NCBI GenBank assembly: GCA_011009095.1
Contig: VTPC01090027.1
Location: 447,166 to 511,165 of the forward strand
Direction of reading: 5' to 3'
From: Ignelater luminosus
Taxonomy: Eukaryota; Arthropoda; Insecta; Coleoptera; Elateridae
DNA length: 64,000 nt
The translations under genes and the position numbers were made by a program. The notes under the pieces are model-generated. The model saw nothing but the letters and a program-made list of their open reading frames with translations, was not told the origin of the DNA and searched no databases. Below are positions 23,240-36,253 of the stretch, piece after piece. Position 1 is the stretch's first letter. The number at the start of each line of letters is the position of its first letter.

Positions 23240-25535
23240 CACTGCCGCCCACCTTAACGATCGCAATCTTCTCGGGCGCTTCAGCTGCAACCACTGCACA
23301 GCCCTGTTGCACTGTCACCGGATCTTTACAATGCTTTGTATTTGCGTTCTGTTACGATTTAAGTCAGAACATCCGTCGGACATTTAGTTGCATCCCAAAA
23401 ACCAAATTTATTTTACTTTCCCGATCGAAGAAGAATTCAACTGTTAAAACGGCCTCCCGTTCCCAAAGAGATATCGATTTGCTTGCTTAGGAGATGAACG
23501 TCGATCAAAAGCGCTTATCAAAAAAAAAATAAGTAAAAGCCAGTCTAAAGATGAGATGCACTACTTGGAAGCTGATTACGCAGTTCATGCCGATTTGAAG
23601 ATGTAATGCAAAATTAATTATGAAACACTGAGGTCTCCAGTTCTACATACTCGATTAGTTTTCAAAAACTGTCTGATAGCAAAAAGATTTGCGAGTGTGA
23701 AGCAGCTGCCGTTCAGCTGTCCCATGAAGAAATGCCTAACGGATACAGTTGGCCATGTGCAAGAAAACTAGCAGGCATCTAGATATAGTAAATTCAGTTA
23801 AGTGTCTTCGCAACCGTTTGTGTCGAGCCGAAACACTTAGGTGATACAGTGACTTCCTTTCAGCCTCCCTAACCTTGAATTTCTCAAGATTAGAAACTCT
23901 CATCCGTCTCTTCTAAAACTATCTCTTGTACCCAGGAAGCCAAGTAATGTTGCAACATAGTCCAGCAACGTAGCTTTCTTCTGTATGTTTTGCGCAATGG
24001 AATCACCGGATGCAACAAGCGCATGCTTATCCACACTTAAGACTTGTCTGCCTTGACTACTTTGCAAAGAGGGCAGTCGAGTCTTAAAGCATCTAAGCTG
24101 AAACACTCCCCCCACCATACTCCTCGCCCAAACTCAAGCCCAAGACATCTAAAAAAACATCTCTTTGTCACAACTCACCGAATTCATACCAATAACCCAC
24201 AAAACACGTTACCCAGTACTCGAGATGACCAAACACCAAATATCTGCAACTCCCTAACCTTCTAACAAAGCCCCACAGCGCCCCATCTGCCGCAATTTTT
24301 TACGTTTCAGCTGTCACCAAGATTTTTTCCGCGGTAGGAAGAAAGACAGAAGGGCCTCTCCAAAGAAAAAGAAAAAAACACTGTCGTTGAAATCCTATAT
24401 TTGATCGCAGATCTTTCTAGTAGAAAAAAATGATTGGTACCATATTGGGCTCATTGAAACATTCAAAACTATCTGAAACTTTCGAGCCAGTCAGATTCTT
24501 TAAGCAAACTAATAAGTAAGTCACAATGTGACACTGAGATAATTTATGAGTACTGTCCATATCAGTCGGAAACTTGACACTTTCAAATCTTCATTAAATG
24601 ATTTATCTCAAGAAATTCTAAAGAAGAAGGCTATCATAATTCGCCAAGGAAATTGACGTATAATTTTCAGTCCATTTCAAGGTATCCACATACAACTTCC
24701 TGCATTTGCTTCAATTCTTCCTGTGCTCTGCAATGATCCAAACTGGTCTTGGAGAGAATTCCTCGTTTAGGTGTCACTACAGCATGCAAAATTGAAAGAC
24801 ATTCAGACTTTGATCAGCCTTCTTCTAAGATGTTTATTCTTTTTTAACGAAACAATGACTTGTGTTGAACTTCACATCACATGCGGTGAATTTCTAAAAC
24901 AAATTCTCAACTGTCGAAAGCTCTGATGGCAGCTCGACGCTCAAAAATTCCTGTTCTATAAAGACGCAGGTAACCAAAACGTGATACTGTCACTGACCCA
25001 GCCAAAATTTTCTTTGGGAACAGGAAGAAAGTGAGAAATCCTATATCCTCTCAATGATTTATTTTTCAGGTAGGAAAGAAACTAATTATTAAAAAGAATG
25101 ATTTTTCAATATAAATACTTCTATGACAAGTTCTATTCAGAAGGATCTTTCTGATCTGATCTTCCAACCAGGACATTGCCACCTCCATGTCTTCTTCATC
25201 GCTTGAAAAGAGCTGTCCAAAGATAAAAAGTTTTTTTTAAAACTCGAGAAAAAAGATAATCTGAAGGAGCGCAATACGCTGTGAGGTGATCATTGTGTTA
25301 GTGTAGCTCTCCCCATTATGGCTGACTTGCAAGGCATAAACTCTCCATACCAGAAGGCAGTTGCTTGCAGATCTTCCCTTTTTGCACTTTTAAAAGATAA
25401 GTGAATCTTGTGTTTTCATGACATAGAATCCATTTAGGACTCAGTATCTCTATGATACAGCCAAACTATGAAAAGAATTGATTTGGTCCTCACGGAGCCT
25501 TTGTAAGTTCTCCTGACAGCACTATAAAGGATCTT
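23240..25535. other. intergenic, no gene recognised
   Basis: Short accidental frames only. A 73-codon His/Pro/Asn-rich frame at 24044-24265 and its reverse-strand shadow have no family signature. Confidence 0.45.
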
Positions 25536-25541
25536 TAAATA

Positions 25542-26757
25542 AGGGTGTCTGATCTTTAAAGTAGAATTGAAAGAGGTGTATGTGAGGTACAGCGAAAATC
25601 TTTATTGCTTTATTTGCCATTCAATGGCATTATTTTTTAAAGATAACATTGTCCAAATAGCATCCGCGGTATCGTTTACAAAAGTCGATTCAAAAGACCC
25701 AATTTGCGATGACTTTTCGGAATAAATTGAGCTGGATTTTAGCAATGGTTCGAATGATGTTGTTCTCCAGGTTGTTGCTGGCTTGTTGGCATAGACCAGA
25801 GATTTAACGTAGTTCCAAAGAAAAAGTCTAAGGGTGTTAAATCACACGACTTTGCTGGTCAATTGATATCACCTTTTCTCAAAATAATGGGACCGGGAAA
25901 CTTTTCTCTTAATAACTACACTGTGTAACCTGCTGTGTGGCACGTTACGCCGTCTTGTTGGAAGCACATATCCTCTATGTCCATATTATGCAATTGAGGC
26001 CAGAAAAGAATTTTTTAACGTCCTAGATACCTCTCGCCGTTGATATTTACGGCCCGATGATGCCGCGCGCCGCCTGACCAAAATCCACCCCAGACTATGA
26101 ATTTCTCTAAATGCAAAAGAAGCTTCTGTAACTGTTGCGGATTGACACCGTCCCAGATTCGGCAATTTTGCTTGTTAACGAAGCCATTAAGCCAAAAATG
26201 CGCTTCGTCGCTGAAAATTATTTTTTCATCAACATTGAGATTCGTTTCCAACTGCTCTAGGATCCAGTCAGCGAACGTCTGACAATGGCCGTGGTCTTGT
26301 GGCTTAGTTCTTGGATCAATTGAGTTTTGTATAGATGAAGGCCCGTCTTTCAGTAAAATTCGCCAGGTTGAAGTCACGGAAAGACCAACTTCTTGTGAAC
26401 GACGAAAAACTGAGAGGTTTCGGTTCTCACGCACACTTTCTGCAACAGCAGCAATATTCTCGTTCGACCGAACGTTTCGGCGACGCACAGGCACTGCTGG
26501 ATCAGCAACTGAACCGGTTTCCTGAATTACGCTTTTGATAGGACGGTTATGTGACCCATAAAGTCCACGTAGCTTGCGTAACGTTTGACGAACAGAGATA
26601 GAATTTTGGTACTAGAATTTCACAATTTCGACGCGTTGCTGAACCGTGTACTTTTCCATGATTAAATGAGAGATGTAAGAAAACACAGACATTGCATAAT
26701 CACAACTGTATCACCTGAAACATAAGCACAATCAGCTGTCAAAGTTCAGGTACCCTT
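25542..26757 (-). mobile_element. complete but dead mariner-like element
   Basis: Both ends carry similar inverted repeats. The + strand left end reads AGGGTGTCTGATCTTTAA from 25542, after TA. The right end, read inward from 26757, is AAGGGTACCTGAACTTTG, beside TA at 26758-26759. The span of about 1.2 kb fits one mariner-sized element with a single transposase gene. The transposase reads on the minus strand from ATG at 26659 to about 25608. Confidence 0.8.
25608..26659 (-). pseudogene. mariner-like (MLE) transposase, broken
   Basis: Reading on the minus strand, ATG at 26659 opens a frame (MEKYTVQQRVEIVKF) that meets TAG after residue 15, at a position that is normally Tyr in this widespread insect family. 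The frame is otherwise coherent and includes an open stretch of 159 codons at 26015-26494. That stretch carries helix-turn-helix text (RRSQEVGLSVTSTWRILLKD) and the first catalytic motif (IIFSDEAHFWLNGF). Downstream, after frameshifts, come CFQQDGVTCHTA (second Asp) and SCDLTPLDFFF (third Asp). The end of the coding region reads AIWTMLSLKNNAIEWQIKQ. With at least one nonsense codon and several frameshifts it cannot be active. Confidence 0.85.
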
Positions 26758-26759
26758 TA

Positions 26760-27115
26760 CTTGCCGCACCGAACAGAATCGAGTACAATTCTCGTGATAT
26801 TCCTAAGAAAAGGGAGAATTCGCCTAAGTTGGTGAGTTGTCTACAAGACAAGTAGTGTGAACGGAGTGCTGTGATTTCCTTGTCCGACTAATAGAAACTT
26901 ACTCTCTAAATCACGAGCTGATAACGCGTCTTTATAACTCTATCATCCTGCACTAACCTTATAGACATGTCCAACTATTCGTGCATAACTTTCCAAACTG
27001 TACATGTGGAGATACCCATTACTTTAGCTATTTGAGAAACCATTCGTCTGTTTGGTAAAATTAAAATCTCAAGTTTCTTGAATATTTCTCCGAAAGTTGC
27101 TCCCACGGTCCGCCC
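26760..27115. other. spacer, nothing recognised
   Basis: No frame, repeat or exon recognised between the mariner-like element and the GC-rich minisatellite. Confidence 0.5.
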
Positions 27116-27118
27116 GAA

Positions 27119-27960
27119 GTGAGATTGAAGCCTGCGTGGGTTGAGTTTTTTAGCCGAGCCGGGCCTGAGTTTAAAGATTTATCAGTGTTTTCGGGTCTAC
27201 TTCCGGTAAATCGGTACGCTCGGGCTTCTCGGACTGTTTTAGCCCGTCGGACTCTACGAGAAACTTCGGCTCGTCGGGCTGTTCTGGCTACTCGGGTCCT
27301 TCAGGACTTTCGGACCTTTCGAGCTTATTGGGTCGGTCGGGCTTCTCAGGCCCTTAATTTTGTATTGATCCAAAGCGGACGATCTTGGTACGGCACCAGA
27401 CCATGATCTTTTTCGTATTGACTCAGACGGAGGATTTCCATTTTGACTCAGACATGTTTTTATTTTCATACCCGCTCTGACAAACATCATTTTCATACTG
27501 AACCGAAGCGAAAAATCTTCGAACTAAAATTTTTTCGTACTGACCTAGACAAGCATTATTTTTATACTGAACCAAAAAGAAAACTTTTCGTAGTGCACTG
27601 TAAACAGGACGGGTTTCATGATCGGGTCTTTTCGTGGCCAGGCCCATAGCTTGGGGTTTAAGTCAGGCTGAGCTTCGGTTTATAAATCTATCGAGGTTTT
27701 CGGGCCTACGTCGGATCAATCGGATAGTTCGTTCCTGTCGGGCCATTCAAGCTTTATCAGCAGGCCGTTCGGAGCCTGCGGGGGTTCTCGGGCTGTTTGG
27801 GCCTGACTGGCTGTTCGGCCTTGTCGGGCCGTTAGAGCTTTTCAGGCCTATTGAAAAGTTTTTTTTTGGGCCCCGTCAAGTTTATTCCCAGTTGGGCCGG
27901 ACATGGGAATTTTGGTCCGTGCAGGGTCATCTTCAAAAAACTCTCTATCCCACTTAAATT
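27119..27960 (+). repeat. 9-bp minisatellite within a ~509-bp higher-order repeat
   Basis: From 27219 to 27353 the DNA divides into 15 consecutive 9-mers with no indel, consensus close to TTCGGGCTN. A second run of the same unit lies at about 27789-27850 (CTCGGGCTG, TTTGGGCCT, then TTCGGCCTT, GTCGGGCCG and others). A larger unit is also repeated: TTTAAAGATTTATC at 27170 and TTTATAAATCTATC at 27679, each followed by TTTTCGGG-CTAC, an offset of 509 bp. Between them (about 27410-27600) lie AT-rich repeats with TTTTCGTACTGA and TTCATACTGAACC. Because 9 is a multiple of 3, frames of 95 and 107 codons stay open; they are best read as repeat, not gene. GC is far above the surroundings. Confidence 0.8.
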
Positions 27961-27964
27961 GCTT

Positions 27965-30900
27965 GCTCCAAGATCATGGATCATAAAACTGCAGCCATGC
28001 GCTCATGAATCTTCTTCGGCTTATTTCCTCCTTTTGTGAGAAATTTTACTTATTACCGAACAGTGCTCTAAATCGAGCAGTTTCTTACTAGAATCGCATG
28101 AAAATTTTTTTGTCATACTGGCCCTTTGAATGTTAGAATTGAACTAAGCTGAAACTGTACATGAATTCCGACATCACAACACGCACAGAGTTGCCTGAAA
28201 ACGCTTTTTACTTTCTTTTATGGTGCAGTAAGTAGATTATTGAACGCTCTATACTTTTGTACGTCTATAAATAATCAGGCAGTGACAACCCGTTCAGTTT
28301 CTTGAGGGAACGAGACTCTATAAGGCAATAAAACATTTTCATATAAAATATTTGAATTTTTTGGAATCGGCATGTATCTGGAATTTTCAGCTATTGCAGA
28401 TATCAGATGCCCAATATCTTTTTGAAACTCTACTGATGATATCAATTAACCTTTATACTTAAATTTGTTTCTCAATGGCTTTTATCGAAGCTTCTTGATA
28501 ATTGTGAAAATGTTTGCCAAAGTGATTTTGTTTGAATACCAACCAAATGTGACATGTGGGCTGTGTGTACAACAACAACGCAAAGGACAATCCTTACAGC
28601 TTTGATTGCCTTGTATGCAGATTTAAACTGATCAAGTCAAATAAAATTAAAATGACTGTGTAATGTGAAATACAAAACAGCTCATTTATTATTTGTTCTG
28701 AAGAAAATAAAAAGGATTCGCTGCATTACTTGAAACCTGACAATAATTGCAGATATTTCTAAAGCGCTCCAAACTTTATCGACATTTGGTCGAAGATAGG
28801 ACAAAACGAGAATTCATACGAAAATTAATAAATAAACAAAAGTTAAGAATTTCTGTATCTAACGCCATTAATTACATAAACAGAATAAAAAAAGAAATTA
28901 ATTACATTAAATGAAAATCGAAAGCGAACACAAAAGGATGAAATTCAAACAAAAATCACTAAAACATTACATGAGATGTATTTCTTGAAAAGGAAAACTA
29001 GACTTCAACGTAAACATATAGTGTAATGAAACGCAGATTCGTCGAGAAGGTATGTGGCATGTCAAACGGAGAACTCCGCAATCATTCTGCAGAGTAATTG
29101 AATTGATTGCTTAGACAAACGGTTTCAAAGGCAGAAAGCTATGGCCACTCGGTCCGAGGCGGCACAAAGCATTCCTTCTCAAAACGTCATTAATTAAATT
29201 CAGGGATTTGTTTTTGCCTCTGAGAGAGAGATTTGATTCCCTTTTTGTTCTTCAAATGTGTTCCCCCGGTTAATAAGGTTAAAACGTGTGAAGCTCTCAG
29301 CTTGTTTTTTCAGGTCTTTGCTGCTACGAAATCTGAGGTTCCCTTTGAAGGAAGCTAGCCTTGCTCTCTAGCAAGCTGCGATTTCAAAAACAACAACAAG
29401 GGAAATTCCGTTTTATCTCCTATCCCTCACGCATCGACATTCCGTAATATTTTTATAGTTTGTGTTTTAAAAAAAAGAAGTTGCCAGCTGACATCACGTG
29501 TGGTTCTTACGAAATTACCTTGCATAACGGTTGCATTTAATCACGGCGAGCTCCGGAAAGTCGAAGTAAGTCAAGTAGCCATTGTCGAGCCATCACAAAG
29601 CCGCTATTTGTCACCAAAGCCACGACTGCTCGATGAAGAGGGATGACGGATGAGATTTCGGAGCCTGTTCAACCCTTCTTTGTGCCCGCTTGGCTTACTC
29701 AGGCCCAGATTATAATTGTTTTGGCCGATAATCAATAGTCTGGACGCGGAAAATAAATTGTTTTAAAAAATAAAAATGATCAAAAATCATTTTTTTACAT
29801 ACACGTATACCAGATATGGATCTGTGTGACATTCAACAAAATAGTACCTCCTTCATAATAAAACAATCCCAAATTATAGCCCGTAAAGTGTCTTTTTGTC
29901 ATCCCACTGTCGTGCATTTACATGGTGTTGAAATTCTCACGCTCACCTTTGATTGCATATTGTAATATCGCGTGACAACTGCCAGTCAGTAAAAACACCA
30001 GTACTCATAATATCCTTTATATATATCCACCCTCTTCTTTGCAACAGTCGTTTATTTAGAAAAGATTGTCTAAATTTTGTATGTCCCGTTTACGAGTGTA
30101 TATGTGAAACTAGTGAGTAATGACATTCTTTTAAAAGAAAACCATCAATTTCATTCGACATTAAATATTTAAGGACCCAGCAAAAAATTGTTATGCTATA
30201 ATAAAGCCAAGTTTCGTCATGCGATGAAATTTATTCAAAGATACAGTGATAGTTCCTCCTGCTGCTTGCTGTTCTAGTCCTTTTGGTATTACACGTTTCG
30301 AGCCCCCACACAATAATACATTATGAGTGCGAACAGAGTGAAAGGGCGCATACCTTTCGATGCCAATGATCACCATATTGAATCAGTGTAAAGTTCGGCG
30401 AAGATAATAGAAGGAATGTGCGCGCTCGAGCGGAAGGCGAACTAAGCAAAGTGCCAGATTACAAATTCGAGATATTTATGGTAGTCTAGGTGGCCCGGGT
30501 TCTTCAACTCCATTGTTTACACTCTGTTACGGACATCTTGAGATTTATACCTTCACAAAGCCACTTGAATTCGAGTTATGATGAATGTCTCTCTGGACCT
30601 AAATACTACGCCTTTCTCATTTCAGATTCATTACTAAACACGCCTAATTTAAGTTTTTAAATTCTCTTTCCCACTTTTTTTCCTATCTTTTTATTGTTAT
30701 GCTCTCCAACAACCTGTTAGTAAAAAGCAATTATATATATTTTAACTAAGATGTGTCTTTCCTTTATTGCTTAAGTTGCGATCTGTTCTTTCTAATAAAA
30801 ATGAATTCTTCTGATTACACTTGTTAAACGTTAAAAAAGTTAGTTTCGATAGAAACCGAAATAATATGCAAAAAGCGTTAGAGACCAAATTAGAAGAGCA

Positions 30901-30975
30901 CCGTGACCAGTAATCAGGCTCGATCATGTTACGATTGTAGTTATCGGCATTTTAATTTCAAGTATTTGGCAGTTC
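27965..30975. other. intergenic, no gene recognised
   Basis: Three kilobases without a supported exon. A GC-richer stretch at about 29040-29700 and a block at about 30230-30520 (with GTTTCGAGCCCCC) stand out slightly, but neither gives a recognisable protein, tRNA or transposon end. Confidence 0.45.
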
Positions 30976-33900
30976 CCCTTAAATTATAGCAATGAGACAA
31001 GAAAAATATCAAAAAGATTAAAGAACAATTTAGAAATGTGAACGCTTTTAGTTTTCATTACAATATACCACACGAATCTGAACATTTTTTACTATTCTGG
31101 GCTGTTTTTGAACAGATTCAAATGGGATCGCATTAATTGGGTGCTATTTAAAGTTTTTCCATAAAAATGGAACAAGAAGAGTATTAGAAAAGCTAAGAAC
31201 TCTTTGGAATTTTGAAATATTAGTGCATCACAATTGAAGGCCAATTAAAACTTTTTTGACGATTTGGAAAAATTTCTGAACATATTCAGATAAAATCAAA
31301 TCAGTTAGATGCTCTTTAAGGTATGTTCACGAAAATTGGACAAGAGCAACATTAAAAAGACCAAAGAGCTCTTACTTTTAGTTTTTATCATAATTGAAAA
31401 CAAATCCCAACCTTTTTTCACGATTAGCGCCAGTTCTAAATAAATTTAGGTGGGATCAGACCAATTAAGAGCTCTTTACAGTATTTTCAAGAAAATGGAA
31501 CAAGATGAGTATTAAAAACCTTTGATGGTATAAACGCTTTTAGTTTTCATTACAGTTGAAAACAAATTTACACCTTTCTGGACAATCCGACGCCGTTTAT
31601 TCACAAATTCAGATGGAATCACCACTTTCAAGAATGTGGGACAAGACAGCTATTCGAAAAACTAACAAACTCCTTGGAATATTAATGTTTTTAATTTTCA
31701 TCACAACTGAAAACAAATTCATACTTTTTTGAACGATCTAGGACAGTTTTTAAACAGTTAGGTCATTTTAAGGCATTTTCAAAAAATGGGACAAGATCAT
31801 AAAGAATTCCAATGAACACTTTGGAGATGTAAACGATTTTAGTTTTCATTGCACTTGAGGAAACCCCCCAAACTTTCTTGACGATTTCAAACAGTTTTTG
31901 AACAAATTCAAATGGGATCGCATCAGTTATGGATGCAATTTAAAGTATTTTCAAAGAAATGGGACAAGAAGGGTATTAAACAGGCCAACAAACGCTTTAG
32001 AAATATGAATGTTTTCAAATTACATTACAATAAAAACTGATTTAAGCTATTTTAGCGAATCGAGGCAATTTCTGGACAAATTAGATAGAATCACATCGGT
32101 TGGGTATTTAAAACAAAGTGGAACAGAAAAATATTAAAAAGAGCCAAGAAAGCTTTGGAGATTTGAACGCTTCTAGTTTTCATACGAAGTGAAGACAAAT
32201 TCAAAATATTTTTGGCGATATGGAACAATGTTGGTACAACTTCAGATGAAGTTACGACAGTTAAGTGCTCTTTAAGGTATTTTCAAAAAACTGGGACAAA
32301 GAAACCATACAGAAGACTAAAGAACTCTTTGAAAATATGAATGTTATTAGTTCTCATTACAATTAAAGACAAATCCCAGCATTTTCTGGCAATTTCAAAC
32401 ATTTCTTGAATCGATCCAGATGGGATCATATTAGTTGATGCTATTTCAGGTATTTTCAGAGAAATGGGCCGAGAAGTGTATTAAAAAAACCAACCAACTC
32501 TTTGTAAATATGAATGCTTTTAATTTGCTTCACAATTAAAGATCAATATAAACCTTGTTTTGGCGTTTGGGAAGATATACAAACAAATTCAGATAGAATC
32601 CTATAAATTCGGCGTTTTTAAAGAAAATGGAACAAGAAATGTCAAAAAAAGACTAAAGAACTCTTTATAGATGTGAATCTTTTTTTATTTTGCATCACAA
32701 TTGAAGGTAGATCTTAACTTGTTTTAACGATTAGGTACAGTTTTTGAACAATTCCAAATAAAATCGCATCCTTCAGGTGCTATTTAAAAAAAGTTCATGC
32801 AACTAGAACAAGAAGGCTATTGACTAACGAAATCCTTAGAAATGTGAATGCGTTTCGATTTAATCCAAATTGAAAACAAATTTCAAACTGTTTTGACGAT
32901 TTGAAAGCTTCTAAACACAGTGAGATTGAATCGCATCGGTTAGATGCTCTTTAAGATGTTTTCAAAGAATGGGACAAGAAAGGTATGAAAAAGCTTTTGA
33001 AAAATGAATGCTTTTATTTTTCATCGGTTTCAGCCTCTTTTGATAATTTGGTGCAATTCTTGAACAAATTCAGATATAATCACAACGGTTACATTTTCTC
33101 CAAAGTATTTTCAAAAGAATGGGACAAGAAATCCATAAAAAAGACTAAAAAAACTCTTTTAACATATGAATGCTTTTAGTTTTCATTGTTATTAAAGAAG
33201 AATCCAAGCCTCTTTTGACGATTTTCAAATAATTCAAATAAGATCACTTCAGTTATTTGCTTTCTAAGATATTTACAGGAAAATGGGACTAAAAACTTAT
33301 TAAAAAGACTTACAGACTCTTAGGATACATGGGTACTTTTAGTTTTCACACTTGAAAACAAAACCAAACCTTTTCTGGCAATTTAGATCGGTTCTAAATA
33401 ACTTCAACTATAATCACATCAGTTAAGATTTCTTTAAGGTACTTTGAAGGTAATGGAACAAAAAAGGCATCAAGAAGGCTAGAAATCTCTTTGAAGATAT
33501 GAAGGCTTTTAGTTTTCACTGCAATTAAAGAAAAAACTAAGCCTCTTTTGATCATTTCAGACGGTTTTCGATTAAATTCGGATAAGATCACTTCAGTCAT
33601 GTGCTCTCTAAGATATTTACAAAAAAATGAGACAGGAGACTTATTAAAAACACTTACAGACACTTAGGATACATAGAAGCTTTTAGTTTCCATGCTTAAA
33701 GGCATACCCAACTCTTTTTTGGCAATTTAGATCAGTTTTAAACAAATTCAATTAGAATCACTTCAGTTAAGATTTCTTTATGGTACTTACAAGATAATGA
33801 GACAAGAAAGGCATCAGAAAAGCTAAAGAGCTCTTTGAAAATATGAAGGTTTTTAGTTTTCATGGCACTTGAAGACAGATTTAAACTTTTTTTTGACGCT

Positions 33901-35880
33901 TTAAGGTTATTACTGAACAAATATAATTAGAATCACATCAGTTATTTGTTCTTTAAGATATTTTTAAAAGAATGAGACAAGAAAGGTATAAGAACGACTA
34001 AAGAACTCTTTAGAAATATAAATACTTCTAGTTTTCGTAATAAGTGAAAGCAAATTCAAAACATTTTTGGCAATTTGAAACAGTAATTTAAATGAGGTTA
34101 CATCAGTTAGGTGCTCTTTAAAGTATTTTTTAAAAAACGAAACAAGAAAGGCATTCAAAAGACTAAAAAAAGGCTTTGGAGACAATAAATGCTTTTAGTT
34201 ATTATCACATGAAAAAACAAATTTAAACCTCTTTTGAAGACTAGTGCAGTTTTTAAACAAATTGAGTTAGAGTCACATCAGTTAGGGGTTTTCAAGCAAA
34301 TGGGACAAAACAAGTATTAAAAAAAACTTGGAACCCTTTGAGATATGAAAGTTTTTACTTCAATTCTACACCTTCTTGGACGATCTGGGACATTTTTTGA
34401 TCATATTCTGATGGAATTACATCAGTTAAGAGTTTTCTTTAAGTATTCTCAAGAAAAAGTGATGAAAGAGCTATTTAAAAAACTAACGAATTCATTAAAC
34501 ATATTAATGCTTTTAATTTCCATCAAAATCGAAAACAAATCCAGACCCTTATGGATGATTTTAAACAAATTCCATTAGAATTACATTAGTTTAAAAAAGA
34601 TTCGACAAGAAAGTTATAAAAAAAGACTGAAGAAGTCTCTAGAGATATAAAAGTCTTTAGTTTTCATCAAAAATGAAGACAAATATAAACATTGTTTGAT
34701 AATTGATAATAATCATATCAGCTAGACATTTTTAAAAAATGGGACATGAAAGGTATTATTAAAGCGACTACCGTGCCCTTTAAAATTACGAATGCTTTTA
34801 CTTTTGATCACAAATGAAAGCAAATCTGCACCTTTTGTAAACAACGTGGAACAGCTTTTAAACAAATTCAAATGAAATCAGATCAGTAAGGTCCGTTTTA
34901 GATATTTTCAAAAGAATGGCACAAGAAATCCATAAAGAAGGCTAAAAAACTCTTTGCAGATATGAATGCTTTCAGTTGAAGAATAATTCCAACTTTTTCT
35001 AATGATTTCGTACAGTTCTTAAACAAATTCAGATGAGATGGTGCTCGTAAAGATATTTCCAAAAAAATGGAACAAGAAAGATATTAAAAAGATTAAAAAA
35101 CTTTCAGTTTTCATGACAATCAAAGACAGTCCTAAACTGTTTTTAGCGATCTTGGGCAATTTCTTAATATATTCAGATCGAGTCACATCGTTCAGGTGTT
35201 GTCTAAGCTATTTTCCAAGAAATGAGACAAGAGAGGCATTAAAATAGAGTAACGAACTTTTTCGAGATATGAATGTTTTTAGTTTTCACCAAAGATGAAG
35301 AAGAAGTTAAACCTTGTTTGACGACTTGGAACAATTCTTAAACAAATTCAATTGAAATCACATCAGTTAGATGCTCTTGAAGGTATTTTAAAGAAAATGA
35401 AACAAGAAATTCTTAAAGAAGACTAAATAACTCTTTGAAGATATGAATACCTTTAGTTTACATCATAATCCAAGACAAATTTAAACTTTCTTGAAGATTT
35501 GGTAGTTTGTGAATAAATTCAGATGAGATCACATCAATTAGGTGCTCTTGGAGGTATTTTAAAGAAAATGGAACAAAAAATTCTTAAAGAAGACTAAATA
35601 ACTATTTGCAGATATGAATACCTTTAGTTTACATCATGATCTAAGACAAATTTAAACTTTCTTGAAGATTTGGTAGTTTGTGAATAAATTCAGATGAGAT
35701 CACATCGGTTAGTTGCTTTTCAAGGTATTTGCAAGAAAATGGAACAGAGGAAAGAATAAAAAGACTAAAGAACTTTTTAGAGATATGAATACTTTTAGTT
35801 TTCATCATGATTCAAGACAGATTTAAACTTTCTTGACGATTTAATACAGTTTGCAAATAAATTCAGATGAAATCACATCG

Positions 35881-36243
35881 GTTAGATGCTTTTCAAGGTA
35901 TTTGTAAGAAAATGGAACAGAGAAGAGATTAAAAAGACTAAAAAACTTTTTAAAGATATGAATGCTTTTAGTTTTTATAATAATTCAAGACAAACTTAAA
36001 TTTTCTAGACGATTCAGTACAGTTTGTAAATAAATTCAGATGAGATCACATCGGTTAGATGCTTTTCAAGGTATTTGTAAGAAAATGGAACAGAGAAGAG
36101 ATTAAAAAGACTAAAAAACTTTTTAAAGATATGAATGCTTTTAGTTTTTATAATAATTCAAGACAAACTTAAATTTTCTAGACGATTCAGTACAGTTTGT
36201 AAATAAATTCAGATGAGATCACATCGGTTAGATGCTTTTCAAG
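35881..36243 (+). repeat. identical 173-bp satellite units abutting the assembly gap
   Basis: GTTAGATGCTTTTCAAG occurs at 35881, 36054 and 36227, exactly 173 bp apart. The unit 35881-36053 is repeated base for base at 36054-36226, and a third copy starts at 36227 and is cut by the N run. A related pair lies at 35381 and 35552 (171 bp apart, few differences). Confidence 0.9.
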
Positions 36244-36253
36244 NNNNNNNNNN
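36244..36253. other. 10-N assembly gap
   Basis: Ten N bases break the array directly after a run of identical units. The true number of repeat copies here is unknown. Ten is likely a placeholder length. Confidence 0.98.

Noticed and set aside
27119..27957. Frames of 95 and 107 codons as a Gly/Arg/Leu-rich gene pair
   Set aside because: They are explained by a 9-bp repeat whose length preserves frame. No start context, splice sites or family. Kept as a repeat and flagged as a finding because indels are absent.
30280..30330. tRNA-like or SINE promoter box (GTTTCGAGCCCCC)
   Set aside because: Resembles a B box, but no matching A box, cloverleaf or poly-A/T tail could be found at the right distance.
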